Origin: Armigeres subalbatus
Lineage: Eukaryota; Arthropoda; Insecta; Diptera; Culicidae
Assembly (NCBI RefSeq): GCF_024139115.2
Contig: NW_026943215.1
Location: 1-64,000, forward strand
DNA: 64,000 bases
Reading direction: 5' to 3'
A program made the position numbers and the translations under genes. Positions 9,918 to 20,475 of the stretch are shown in pieces. The number at the start of each line of letters is the position of its first letter. Within the stretch, counting starts at the first letter, position 1. The notes beneath the pieces are model-generated. The model was not told the origin of the DNA. It saw nothing but the letters and a program-made list of their open reading frames with translations, and did not search any database.

Positions 9918-11418
9918 AAACGTTTAGGGCTGAAACAATCGAACACCAATATAGGTGGTGGTGATGTAACTGCCGGATCATTGAATAGCTACTTTATTTC
10001 GCATTTCTTACCGGACACGTTTGTTGAGCATGTTGATGATGTTGTAAGTCAATCTAATTTCTCGTTTCATGGAGTCACTCAAGATGAAATTCTCGCAGAA
10101 TTTGCATTAGCATCTTGTGAAGCTGTTGGTGTCGACCTTATCCCTTTAAAAGTTTTGAAAATGTCCTTGTGTGTCATTTTACCGTATATTACCGACTTAT
10201 TTAATTTTTGTATTACTTGTAGTCAGTTTCCGGAAGATTGGAAAATTGCAAAAGTAATTCCAATCGGGAAAAATGATAATCCCATTACTGAAAGTGAATA
10301 TCGCCCGATAAGTATTCTTTGTGCTTTGTCAAAAATATTTGAGTCAATTCTTTGTAAACAATTGAATGACTATTTATCCCGGCATAACTGTGTCCGGTTA
10401 TCGAAAATCGTGTAGTACTGTAACAGCTTTAATAAAGATTGAAAATGATATAAAGGAAGATCACCATTATGACACTTTTAGATTTTAGTAAAGCGTTCGA
10501 CACTATTAACCATAGATTACTCTGCAATAAGCTGATCCATAAGTTTAAAATGGACTCAACGTCAGTAAACTTAATACGTTCTTATCTGTCAGGACGAAAA
10601 CAATATGTAGAATTTAATAACTTGAAATCTAATGAAATCTCAGTTCACTGTGGGGTACCCCAAGGATCTATTATTGGACCTCTATTATTCTCAATGTATT
10701 TGCCACTGGAATTGTCTTTCTGCAAATTTCATTTGTATGCGGATGATTGCCAATTATATATATCTGACACAATTGATAACATAACTGATTCTGTTGATAA
10801 AATCAACCGTGACATAAAAACAGTCTGAACTGGTGTAATCTGAATGGACTGGTATTGAATTCAAAAAAGACTCAAACTATAATTTTTGGAAACTATTGTA
10901 TGGCATTGAACGAAGCTCCTAAAGTAATCGTAGGTAACAATACAATTGAGTATTCCAATACAATCACAAACCTTGGATTAATAATGGATTGTAAATTAAC
11001 ATGGAACGATCAAGTAAACGCTGTTTGTAGGAAAGTTTTCAATGCTCTCCATGGTAGGGTATAGGGGGATAGGGTATAGGGGTATAGGGTAAAATTAGCA
11101 AAATCTCTCATAATACCGCTTTTTGATTACGGAGACATTCTCTACTCGCTCGTATAATTGAAAAACTTAAAGAAACTCAACTTAGTTTTCAACTCCGTGG
11201 TTCGATATGTCTTCAACCTCAGAAAATTTGATCATATATCTAGACATGCTCATTTATTATTTGGTCGTACTTTTACTGAGCATCTCAATATTCGAGACTG
11301 TACACAAAATTTTAAACTTTTAAATAACGCTCCAGCTTACCTCAAAGATTTTTCTTGTATGCTCGATCTCCCAGAGCACCATTACTTATTGTTCCTAGAT
11401 GTAGTTCTAATAATTTAA
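9918..11418 (+). pseudogene. LINE ORF2: reverse transcriptase and C-terminal region
   Basis: The segments 9981-10415, 10469-10828, 10829-11064 and 11158-11418 form one RT in shifted frames. Landmarks are 'PEDWKIAKVIPI' and 'YRPISILCALSKIFE', '[16 protein letters not shown]', '[14 protein letters not shown]' and '[10 protein letters not shown]' with two catalytic aspartates. They are followed by 'KTQTIIFG' and 'NLGLIMDCKLTWNDQV'. Frameshifts or stops lie near 10400, 10828, 11060 and 11157. A short GGTATAG-rich insertion (11056-11090) disrupts the frame. Confidence 0.8.
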
Positions 11419-11699
11419 AAAAATCATTTCGTCACCGTGCTATCAAAACTTGGAATGAGTTACCCAGAGAATGTAGAAAACAGACTAGCTATAACTCTTT
11501 TAAAAATTGCGTAGAATTGTATTACAAATAGTTAACAACATTGGCATTATTGTTTACTTTTGTTTAGTAGCATATACTTTGAAAACTATTAATTGGTTAT
11601 TTGTGCTATTATGATAGTTAATAATACATACACACGGACAGACAAACATTTGTTCAGCTCTTCGAGCTGAGTCGATTGGTATATAATACTATATGTCTC

Positions 11700-11960
11700 C
11701 GAAGCTTCTATAAATACATCTTCACCGCTTTCTCCTTTTCCCAAAAGAGTACGTTCCAAATTAACCCTCTACAACCCAAATTTTTGTTTTCGCTCAAAAT
11801 CAATATTTTGCTTTCTAAAATCGATCTTAATTCACGATTTTATCAATTTCACACTTTGAATTTTTTGAATTTTGTTTTTCAAGTTTTTTATCCAATCAAA
11901 TCATTTCTTGAATCTATTAATCTTTTTTGATTTTTCAACATAATTAGAGTTTGAAAATTC
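11700..11960. repeat. Dispersed repeat fragment shared with 41700-41850
   Basis: The words 'tttttgttttcgctcaaaatca', 'attttgctt', 'aaaatcgatct' and 'tttatcaatttcaca' occur in the same order in the minus strand of 41700-41850. It is a non-coding dispersed repeat. The LTR retrotransposon inserted beside it. Confidence 0.5.
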
Positions 11961-11964
11961 CTAT

Positions 11965-12351
11965 TGTAGCAATATGATCTCATCCTTTAATACATGAAAC
12001 CACCCAACACGAAACATGTACCAAATTGTCCTTCACTCATTACAATTTATTGTTAGTCATAAATTAAACACTCCATGACACTGTAACCCAAATTCCAATC
12101 CAACAAAACACGACCCTCAAAATAACACGGTCAGCAACAAAAACCTTTTCCGTCTCTATGTTTTAACTACAACCAGATGTTTCCAAAATATTGTAAGCGG
12201 CTCATTTTTCCTTTTTCCTTTCCTATTCTGTTTTGCCAACACATTTCGGTCTATCGTTAGGTTACCGCATAAGAATTCTGCATAATAAAATTCATTCCAA
12301 AATCACAGTTCAGAGAGTTAAGTTGTTATCCGAAGTCCGAACATTGTCACA
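11965..12351 (+). repeat. 5' LTR
   Basis: Begins TGTAGCAATATG and ends GAACATTGTCACA. An AATAAA at 12284-12289 could serve as the polyadenylation signal. A 4-bp duplication CTAT precedes it (11961-11964). Confidence 0.93.
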
Positions 12352-12369
12352 TGGCGACATCGTGACTGA
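12352..12369 (+). promoter_or_regulatory. tRNA primer-binding site
   Basis: TGGCGACATCGTGACTGA starts immediately after the LTR. The leading TGG complements the CCA end of a tRNA. The TGGCGAC start resembles the arginine-tRNA sites of mdg1/412 elements, but I could not match it to a specific tRNA here. Confidence 0.75.
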
Positions 12370-12395
12370 GAGACTAAGTTGAACCGTTGAAAAAA

Positions 12396-12539
12396 ATGCA
12401 TAGTGAAGTGTGTATAATAGTGCTAGTCCTACTGTTGGTCTTACTGCTATCAACAATTATTCTAACAGTGTTGCAAAGTGAACTGCATGAGTGGAGTAAA
12501 ACCATGCAATCGGCAAAAGTCGCTACTCTAACAAACTAG
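12396..12539 (+). CDS. Small membrane-anchored protein ahead of gag (47 aa)
   Basis: An ATG-initiated 47-codon frame lies in the leader of the LTR element, about 45 nt after the LTR. Residues 6-26 are almost purely V/I/L (for example VLVLLLVLLLSTIILTV), which makes one strong transmembrane segment. A short polar tail rich in S/K/T follows. I do not recognise a family. Small frames before gag are known in 412-type elements, but a membrane-spanning product is not a standard component. It could be a peptide acting in particle assembly or merely a leader frame affecting translation. Confidence 0.5.
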   Translation: MHSEVCIIVLVLLLVLLLSTIILTVLQSELHEWSKTMQSAKVATLTN

Positions 12540-12592
12540 GTGAAAAGTGCAAGTGAACAATTAAATTTGGAAGTCCCAAAAAATTGAAGACA

Positions 12593-12880
12593 ATGGGTTC
12601 CTCAGAAACCAAACCAGAAAAGCCAATCATAGACGAAAATTATGTGATAAACATAGTAAGTGCCAATAACCGTCAAGCGCAACATGCAGAAGAGCATGCG
12701 AAGAACTCCTATAATATTGCAAGCTCGTTGAATATCCTGATGTGGATAGCAATTGCAATAGTTGCAGGATTAGTCACTTATAAACTGTACAAAATTATAA
12801 CCAGCTACGAACGCTTGCGTGCTGAAGTAACGAAGAACAAACAAGAAACATTAAACCAAGTGTTATCAAGTGCTAATTAA
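12593..12880 (+). CDS. Second small membrane protein ahead of gag (95 aa)
   Basis: I start at the ATG at 12593, since the upstream in-frame TTG is not a likely start. The N-terminus MGSSETK fits the N-myristoylation consensus (Gly2, Thr6). Residues around 44-66 (NILMWIAIAIVAGLVTYKLY) form one transmembrane helix, followed by a charged tail (YERLRAEVTKNKQETLNQ) that looks helical. The product would sit on membranes with a cytosolic charged domain. It is intact, unlike pol. Its role is unknown, and membrane targeting of retroelement particles is one inference. Confidence 0.6.
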   Translation: MGSSETKPEKPIIDENYVINIVSANNRQAQHAEEHAKNSYNIASSLNILMWIAIAIVAGLVTYKLYKIITSYERLRAEVTKNKQETLNQVLSSAN

Positions 12881-13327
12881 AGTGCTAAGCCAAAAAAAAA
12901 TTAAGCTGCTTCAGTGCTACGCCATGCACGAGCACCTGCCATCGAGCGTCTACCGAGCGAGGGAAAAGTGCAACGAAGTTTGTTATGAAACATGCAAGAT
13001 CACCAAATCTACGAGACGACACGAGAGGAGCGCCGCACGCACTGGTCATCGAGGAAGACATCATTTGAGAACATCAACAGATAAGTGAATTATATTTTTT
13101 AATAGAGTGAAATTTATTTAATTGAATTATATTTAATAATAGAATTATATTTAATAATAGAGTGAAATTTATAGTAAAATGTGCCCTATACAAATAGATG
13201 GGAATAAGATTACCTTTTGGATTTGAAAATAGGCAATTTTTGATTTTCCCGTGTGTTCATTTGTGTTCTACATATTTACATTGTATATATTAACTGCAGC
13301 TGTAACTTAGTAGTGAAAATATGAGTT

Positions 13328-14608
13328 ATGAAAATTGATAAAATTTTGCAAAATTTGAACAATTTAATCCGACTTGAACAAAATTTAAGAAAATCGATTA
13401 ACAAAAACATTACACTACCCACTTTGGAAGCTAACCTACATTTAGCATTAGAACTTTATTCCAAGCTAGATGAGGATCTGATTTCATCACAAAATAGTAT
13501 TCCAGATAAAGAATTCTTTTCATATCTAAAGCAAGCAAGGCATGCTATAGATTACATAAAAGAGGTCGCAGGGTCGAAGATCAAACATTTTCATCAAAGA
13601 GTCAATAACAAAACTGTAATCATGGTTAACCCTGTCCCGGAAAACGAAACCGCGTTTGATATCAAAACAGCGACAGCACTGGTACAACCCTATGATGGTG
13701 TACCAGAAGGTTTGGACGCTTTTGTGGATTCGGTCAATCTGCTGGCTGAACTGACAACGACACCGGCACATATCGTTGTAGCCGTAAAATTTATAAAAAC
13801 AAGACTTAGCTGTAGAACTCGTTCAGCTCTACCTGCTAACGTTGCTACTTTTAATGACATAATTCAGGCAGTGCAACAACACTGCGCGAGCACCGAAACA
13901 CCAGATTCGGTTGCCGCAAAACTTAAAGCTTTGAAAATAAACGACAATGCTGATAAATTTTTAAAAGACGTTGAACAATTAACAACAAAGCTGACTTCGT
14001 TGTATGTTAAAAATAACATACCATTAGAAGTGGCTACTAAGATGGCTACCAAAATAGGCGTCGAATCATTAGTGTCCAAAGCTACTGATTCAGATACGAG
14101 AATAGTGTTGAAGGCAGCAGAATTTTCATCGATACAAGCTGCTGTCCAAAAATTTAATGAGTCAACGAGTACCCCCGCAGTACAAATTTTCAATACTCAA
14201 TTTCGGAAAGTAAACTCTAATCGAGGGTATTCAGGCCGAGGAAATACTAATCATCGTTTTGGGTACCGCAATTCAAACAACCGTCAATTTCAAAATGAAA
14301 GTCAGTACCAACCGAGGTATTCCAATCAGCGTCAAAATTCCCGAGGAAATTACCATCAAGGTCGTGGTAATTATTCAAATCAAAATCGAGGTCATTATCG
14401 ATACCAAAATAACAACCAAGGGAACGCGCGTATATTTTACACACCAGCTCAATTGCCGCAAGTGCCTCTGCAAAACATGCAGCAACAGGAACTCAATCCA
14501 CCAGCTATGACTCATGTTCTTATGCCACCAAATATGCCTCATGGCATAAACCTACCACACGTACAACCTCACCCTTTAGGCGGAACGCAAGGGCAGTATT
14601 CACAGTAA
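13328..14608 (+). CDS. gag: Gag-like structural protein (426 aa), Arg/Gly-rich, no zinc knuckle
   Basis: The intact ATG frame begins after a leader containing a duplicated AT-rich segment (13085-13172). Residues 1-110 are helical (QNLNNLIRLEQNLRK), and 110-290 resemble the capsid region of Gypsy-type Gag (PYDGVPEGLDAFVDSV, TPAHIVVAVKFIKTRL, 'LTTKLTSLYVKN'). The C-terminal third is N/R/G/Q-rich with RGG-like and RYSNQRQNSRG stretches, then a proline/methionine-rich tail. No CCHC zinc knuckle is present, so RNA binding would depend on the basic RG-rich region. It would form the intracellular particle and package the element RNA. Stop is at 14606-14608. Pol follows in another frame. Confidence 0.85.
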   Translation: MKIDKILQNLNNLIRLEQNLRKSINKNITLPTLEANLHLALELYSKLDEDLISSQNSIPDKEFFSYLKQARHAIDYIKEVAGSKIKHFHQRVNNKTVIMVNPVPENETAFDIKTATALVQPYDGVPEGLDAFVDSVNLLAELTTTPAHIVVAVKFIKTRLSCRTRSALPANVATFNDIIQAVQQHCASTETPDSVAAKLKALKINDNADKFLKDVEQLTTKLTSLYVKNNIPLEVATKMATKIGVESLVSKATDSDTRIVLKAAEFSSIQAAVQKFNESTSTPAVQIFNTQFRKVNSNRGYSGRGNTNHRFGYRNSNNRQFQNESQYQPRYSNQRQNSRGNYHQGRGNYSNQNRGHYRYQNNNQGNARIFYTPAQLPQVPLQNMQQQELNPPAMTHVLMPPNMPHGINLPHVQPHPLGGTQGQYSQ

Positions 14609-15197
14609 ATGTAACTGCCAGCAATTTTATTACTCTCCAAACAAATGTGACTAACCAACCCTGCACATTTATCGTTGATACTGGTGCAGATGTATCTATT
14701 TTTAAACCAAGATCTCTATGTACAAATTTATTTTTCAATCCTCATAATCAAAGTGCTTTAAGAGGCATCACCACCCAAGAAATTTTAAGTCTTGGAAGTG
14801 TAAATATTAATTTAATTGTAAATAATTCAAATATATCTCATGAATTTCAATTAGTGGATAACTCGTTTCCAATACCGGCTGATGGTATATTGGGACGAGA
14901 TTTTTTATTAACTTTAGGTGTAATATAGACTACGATTCCTGGATTTTAACGATAAATCTAAATAATATTTCTTTAGTAGTACCTATTCAAAATAATTCAA
15001 ACGGTACGATTATTTTACCAGCACGTTCTGAAGTGATTAGACACATCAGCAACTTAAGTTTAGATAATGATACTTTAGTGGAATCTTCAGAGATTTCCCC
15101 TGGAGTGTTTTGTAGTAATACGATAGTATCTAAACACGCTCCGTATGTTAGAATAGTTAATACAAATGACAATAATATAATATTAACAGATTTTTAA
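14609..15197 (+). pseudogene. pol: Protease and pol N-terminal linker
   Basis: After the gag stop, a frame shows the retroviral-type aspartic protease core 'FIVDTGADVSIF' (DTGA active-site triplet) and the later 'PADGILGRDFLL' flap/dimer region. The frame breaks near 14920-14928 and resumes in a shifted frame with 'NGTIILPARSEVIRHI' and 'GVFCSNTIVS', the usual linker region. The protease would cut Gag and Pol. At about 15195 another single-base change breaks the frame. Confidence 0.8.
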
Positions 15198-16440
15198 ACC
15201 ACGTCTTCATCCATTAGAAAACTTTCATATCTACAATCTTACTAAAAATGACAAAATTGATAGAAACAAGTCATTAGAAAAGGAATTAAATATTGATAAT
15301 TTACCAAATTCAATTCGTAAACCACTTTTCAAACTTTGTAGTGAATATAATGATATTTTCAGTTTAGAAAATGATCTTTTAACGTGCAATAATTTTTATA
15401 AGCAAAAAATCAGATTGCAGGATGAAACTCCTGTATATATTAAAAATTATAGAAATGCACATAGCCAGCGTGATGAAATATGCCGACAAGTTGATAATTT
15501 AATTGAAAATGATATTATTGAGCCATCCATTTCAAATTATAACTCCCCAATACTTCTTGTTCCGAAAAAGTCTACAACCTCCGATCCCAAGTGGAGATTA
15601 GTTGTGGATTACCGTCAATTGAATAAAAAATTATTAGCTGATAAATTTCCGCTCCCGAGAATCGATGATATTCTCGATCAACTCGGCAGAGCTAAATATT
15701 TTCGACTTTAGATTTGATGTCTGGTTTTCACCAGATAGAAATTGAGAAAGGGTCCAGAGAATTTACTGCTTTTTCCCTTCAAGAGCGAGGACATTTTCAA
15801 TTTAAACGATTGCCATTCGGACTTAACATAAGCCCGAATAGCTTTCAAGAATGATGTCCATTGCACTAAGTGGCTTGAGTCCCGAGTGTGCATTTTTGTA
15901 TATTGACGACGTGATAGTCGTAGGATGTTCGGTCGAACACCACTTGAAAAATTTAAGAAGAGTTTTTGAATGTTTTAGACAAAGAAATTTAAAACTTAAC
16001 CCTGCTAAGTGTAATTTCTTTAAAGCAGAAGTTACATTTTTAGGGCATAAGATCACTGATAAAGGGATCCTACCTGATAATTCAAAATTTGATGTTATTA
16101 AAAATTATCCCAAACCACAAAACGCCGACCAAATCAGAAGTTTTGTGGCAATGTGTAATTATTATAGAAGGTTTATACCTAATTTTGCGAAAATTTGTTG
16201 TTGTTTGAATAAATTACTTAGGAAAGATGTTACATTTAAATGGACTGACGAGTGTCAGTTGGCGTTTGAAAATTTAAAGTCTATGTTGCTTTCACCCAGA
16301 ATATTACAATATCCGGATTTTGACACACATTTTATCGTTACAACAGATGCATCAGATTACGCTTGTGGTGCTGTTTTATCACAAATACATGACAACAATG
16401 ATCTACCTGTTTCCTTCGCCAGTCGCGCGTTTACAAAAGG
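15198..16440 (+). pseudogene. pol: Reverse transcriptase
   Basis: RT landmarks run in order: 'SPILLVPKK', 'WRLVVDYRQLNKKL', 'FPLPRIDDILDQLG', 'SGFHQIEI', 'FKRLPFGLN' and 'FLYIDDVIV'. The catalytic box is YIDD with both aspartates retained. The frame changes at about 15705 and again near 15850. A 'FLGHKIT' motif and 'PQNADQIRSFVAMCNYYRRFIPNF' follow, typical of Ty3/Gypsy. The enzyme copies the element RNA into DNA in particles. Both breaks are single-base changes. Confidence 0.9.
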
Positions 16441-16700
16441 CGAAGCAAACAAGCACATCATTGAAAAAGAATTAGCTGCGATACACTGGGCGATAATGCA
16501 CTATCGACCATATTTGCTAGGAAGACATTTTACTGTGCGTACTGATCACCGACCGTTAGTTTACCTTTTCGGTATGAAAAACCCATCATCAAAGTTAGTT
16601 CGAATGAGAACTGATCTCGAAGAATTTGACTTTGATATTGAGTTCGTACCAGGGAAAAGTAATGTCGTAGCAGACGCCTTATCTAGAATTAAATTAGACT
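16320..16700 (+). pseudogene. pol: RNase H domain
   Basis: The frame carries 'TTDASDYACGAVLSQ' (first catalytic Asp), 'EKELAAIHWAIMHYRPYL' (Glu), 'VRTDHRPLVYLF' (Asp) and 'NVVADALSRI' at the end. This is the standard Gypsy RNase H, which removes the RNA strand during cDNA synthesis. The domain itself is uninterrupted within 15851-16846. Confidence 0.9.
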
Positions 16701-16761
16701 CTAATGAGCTCAAGAAAATGAATATTCTGCAAGTGCAGACAAGGTCCATGGCAAGCAAACC

Positions 16762-18186
16762 TTGTTTGGCCGATTGCGATACAAAATTAGCAGAACGAAG
16801 CCTGATCAACTTCGAGTATATGATGCAACAAATAATGCGCAAATAACAAATTTAAAGAAAATAGCATTTCAAATTTTATTCAATGAAAATCTACCGGTAG
16901 TAAATGTAATAATTTTCGATAAAAGATATAAAAATGGCCTAACTCTAGCGTTAGGACTAGAACTTAATCTAAGAAATTTGAAAAATATTTTTCAGATTAT
17001 TAATGATTTTTTCCAATCATCCGCATTCGACAATACTATAGCAATTTCAAAAGGCGACGCTATATTCAATTACATAAGCCTAAATGACTTTAAGCAAACT
17101 GGGAACAACATTTTTAAAACAGTTCAAATTGTTATTTTTGATCCACCCAAAATAATATCAGATTCTATAGAAATACAGAAACTTTTGGAACATAACCACT
17201 GTTCACCCACAGGAGGACATATTGGCATATCCCGATTGTACAAAAAAATAAGAAATTCTTATATTTTTCCAAATATGAAATACACAATTAGCAAATTTGT
17301 TAAATCTTGTGAGCTATGTAAACTCAATAAACATTTTTCTTCTGTAAAAGAAAATTTCATCAAAACAACTACACCAATTAAACCTTTTGATATCGTTTCA
17401 ATAGACACAATTGGACCATTCAGTTTAACTTCAAATGGCAATAGATACGCTGTGACGATACAATGCGATCTCAGCAAATACACTATTTTAGTTCCAATTC
17501 CCGATAAATTTGCATCCACTTTATCCAAAGCAATAGTAGAAAATTGCATTCTAGTTTATGGCCCAATGAGTGCTATACGCACTGACCAAGGAACAGAATA
17601 CAAAGGTATATTCGACAGCATTTGTAATCTTCTCAAAATAAATCACACTTGCTCCACAGCATACCACCCCCAAACAATAGGATCTTTAGAAAAGAAATCA
17701 TAGGTGTCTTAATGAATACCTAAGAACTTTCATAAATGAACTCAAATCAGACTGGGATATTTGGCTACCAAATTATAGTTACTGTTATAATACAACCCCA
17801 AATTCATCTCATGATTACTCACCGTTCGAAATTTTGTTTGGAAAACCCGTAAATAACTTTGAAAACGTTAATTGGAAGTCTGTTGAACCTTTATATAATC
17901 ATAACTCTTATTTACATGAACTAAAGCACAAACTTCAAGTAATACATCAACATGTTTTTAGGAAAATAGAAGAAACCAAAGCACTTAGAACAGAAAAAAT
18001 GAATAACAATATCAACCCTACAAACCCTATTTGAAAATTGAAGGAAGGAAGAAACTAGACAATGTTCAAAATGGACCATATAGAGTCATAAAAATAGAAG
18101 GATGTAATGCTGAAATAAAACATGAAAATACCAATCAAACTGTAATAGTTCATAAAACAAGACTAGTAAAACATCAAAATTGTTAA
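16762..18186 (+). pseudogene. pol: Integrase with GPY/F-type C-terminus
   Basis: The N-terminal zinc-binding motif is present as H-x3-H-x29-C-x2-C type residues around 'EHNHCSPTGGHIGI' and 'SCELCKLNK'. The catalytic core has 'VSIDTIGPF' (D), 'IRTDQGTEYKG' (D) and 'STAYHPQTIGSLEK' (E), so the D,D-35-E residues are visible. The frame breaks at about 17695 and 18030. The C-terminal part reads 'NGPYRVIKIEGC' and 'KTRLVK', a GPY/F module that contacts target chromatin in chromoviral and Gypsy integrases, ending TAA at 18184-18186. Confidence 0.88.
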
Positions 18187-18280
18187 AACTTGTAAAACCA
18201 ATATCTAAATAGTAAATGAGGAAAAGACCGCAACACATTAAATTACAAATAATCAATATGAATGGTTGCACCATTCTTCC

Positions 18281-18292
18281 AAAGGAAGGAGG
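18281..18292 (+). promoter_or_regulatory. Polypurine tract
   Basis: AAAGGAAGGAGG lies directly before the 3' LTR and would prime plus-strand DNA synthesis. Confidence 0.9.
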
Positions 18293-18673
18293 TGTAGCAA
18301 TATGATCTCATCCTTAAATACATGAAACCACCCAACACGAAACATGTACCAAATTGTCCTTCACTCATTACAATTTATTGTTAGTCATAAATTAAACACT
18401 CCATGACACTGTAACCCAAATTCCAATCCAACAAAACACGACCCTCAAAATAACACGGTCAGCAACAAAACCTTTTCCGTCTCTATGTTTTAACTACAAC
18501 CAGATGTTTCCAAAATATTGTAAGCGGCTCATTTTCCTTTTTATACATTCTGTTTTGCCAACACATTTCGGTCTATCGTTAGGTTACCGCATAAGAATTC
18601 TGCATAATAAAATTCATTCCAAAATCACAGTTCAGAGAGTTAAGTTGTTATCCGAAGTCCGAACATTGTCACA
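18293..18673 (+). repeat. 3' LTR
   Basis: Starts TGTAGCAATATG, ends ACATTGTCACA. AATAAA at 18606-18611. It differs from the 5' LTR by a few substitutions, one A in a poly-A run, and a small replacement in the T/C-rich stretch near 18535-18545. CTAT follows at 18674-18677, matching the duplication before the 5' LTR. Confidence 0.93.
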
Positions 18674-18677
18674 CTAT

Positions 18678-20460
18678 TAAATGCTGACTTATTGCAATTT
18701 TTCAATTTTAAGGGTTTTTTTTATTTGCCGTGTAACGTGTTGGATAAATATATTAGAGTGTAACATTCACCACTATAACATTCTATTGAATAAGGTTAGT
18801 TGTAGAAAAATACTAAATTACATATACTTCACTCTTCAAAGGTATACGAGCGAAAACAAGGAAGAACAAAATGTTACTCATTTTTCAATATTTTTTTTTA
18901 TAAATGTGTAGAACTTTGAAAATTGTCTTTAAACCACATTTAAACATGAATTGAAGTTTATATTATTGATCAACATCAAAATCTTTCCAAAATCTTCTCA
19001 ATTAAAGAATACAAAAAATAATCAAAATATGTACCCCGTCTAAAGTCGGTCTTGGGCACTAGAGGGTTAACTAAATTTCGCAGAATTTCACGGAAATTGT
19101 AAAATTTCGCGCCTGCATCAATTTTTTTGTTTTTTCTGCTTCGCGAAATCGCGAATTTCCGCTACCCTAATCATAACTTATATTGAATTATAATGACAAA
19201 GATTATAAGAGTGATTTTATGTGAGAATTTTGACCCGTGGGTGCGTTATGCATCGTTCTCCTTATATCAGCGGAGAACACTCAAGTTGCAGGAGCTCATA
19301 AACTAATTCACGTGATTTTGTCAAATAATTTCCGTGCAAAAAACAAGTTGGAAGGTTTCGTTTCATTCAATATTTTAGTCACGAACCTCAAATATTTTAT
19401 TATTTCGAGGATATGTTTTTTGTTTTAATCATTTTACTTACTTATTTCATGTCCAAATAATGTGACGAAAATTAAATTACCTGTAAATAAGAAGAAATGT
19501 AGAAAAAGTTAGATTACGGCATTTTGATTCATATACGAGAAGACAAAAAAATATATTGATTATCTGGAAAAATGACTGATGCGACTAAATTCAATTCAAG
19601 TGTAGCCTGGTAGGTAAAACCCAAAAATATTTAATTTTATTGATAACTAATATCAGAGCTCTGAATTTTCAAATTATTTTATTATGGACATTAAATGGAT
19701 CTCAATCTCTGTAAGCGTAAAACACTTATGAAAATCTAAATGTCGTCATAACATTCCTTTTCCTTCTTCGTAAACAGAATGCTCCCCACAAGTAACTGAT
19801 CAAAATAGAATTGTTTGCATTGACTCTACCAAAATTTGTCTACTTAGGAGGCATTCAGTGCTTTTGGCTGCAAACCCAAACCAATGATCATCAATATCGT
19901 TCCATATCCAATGGAATTCAAATTCACGTGAGTCAATTCAATACCTCTTGGAATGCAATAGCTGCATTCTTGGACATCAACAACCATCCGAATGTGGAAT
20001 GATTTCAATGCGGGCTTGCTCTTGGTTCGAAATCGAATAAGGAAGTAAACTCTCACGCGCCGTGCTTGAATTACGTCATTCCTTCGTGTATGCATCTTGG
20101 GCGAAGAAAAACCGATTGTCACGTTTATGCGGGGTGACCATCTAATTTGATTCATTCGATATTTGTTAGAAATTTTTTCAGTGGTTTCTAATCCAAGTTC
20201 AAATCATGTTGTATCAAGGATGTTTTCGATGGACAAATATATTCGAATCATGGAATAGAAGAGCACGAAAGCTAAGTCATACTCACTATAAAAGTGTATG
20301 ATTCCATGAAATTTAGATTTATAAATCATATATAACTAATATGGTACGCCGAAAGCACATTATGTATTGGTTCAGTTAAAACAAATTAAAATGAAGATGG
20401 ATATGGAAAATAACGATTTTGTTTACAGTCATTAACTATTAAAAATTAGGTCTTCACAAT
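18678..20460. other. Unassigned sequence, AT-rich
   Basis: There is no confident gene. Around 19060-19160 there are 'aaatttcgcg' and 'cgcgaaatcgcgaatttc' palindromic words that look like the remains of a dispersed repeat. Frames around 19811-20155 on both strands are short and lack recognisable motifs. Confidence 0.35.
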
Positions 20461-20475
20461 GGTCATCAGTGAAAA

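Larger units (their letters stand above)
8246..11660 (+). mobile_element. CR1-like LINE, 5'-truncated and frameshifted
   Basis: The piece reads, in order, the end of an ORF1-like protein, an APE-type endonuclease, a reverse transcriptase with a YADD box, and a C-terminal tail. It then has about 130 bp of 3' sequence containing 'gttcagctcttcgagctgagtcgattggtatata'-type words (11655-11690). The RT features ([26 protein letters not shown]) resemble the CR1 group more than Jockey. At least five frame changes break the coding sequence, so the copy is inactive. The clade call is from motif style, not from an alignment. Confidence 0.8.
11965..18673 (+). mobile_element. Complete LTR retrotransposon, Ty3/Gypsy order, mdg1/412-like
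   Basis: The element is 6,709 bp with two TG...CA LTRs (387 and 381 bp), a primer-binding site directly after the 5' LTR and a polypurine tract directly before the 3' LTR. It is flanked by a CTAT duplication at 11961-11964 and 18674-18677. Order is two small membrane-protein frames, gag, protease, RT, RNase H, integrase, which is the Ty3/Gypsy order. No env-like frame follows pol. The TGGCGAC primer site and small frames before gag recall the mdg1/412 lineage. LTRs differ mainly by two small indels and a short patch near 12205-12230, implying recent insertion, yet pol is interrupted by several single-base frame changes. Confidence 0.93.

Noticed and set aside
12870..13088. Basic 72-codon frame between the small membrane frame and gag
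   Set aside because: It starts at GTG, overlaps the preceding gene's end, and has no motif. It is probably leader sequence.
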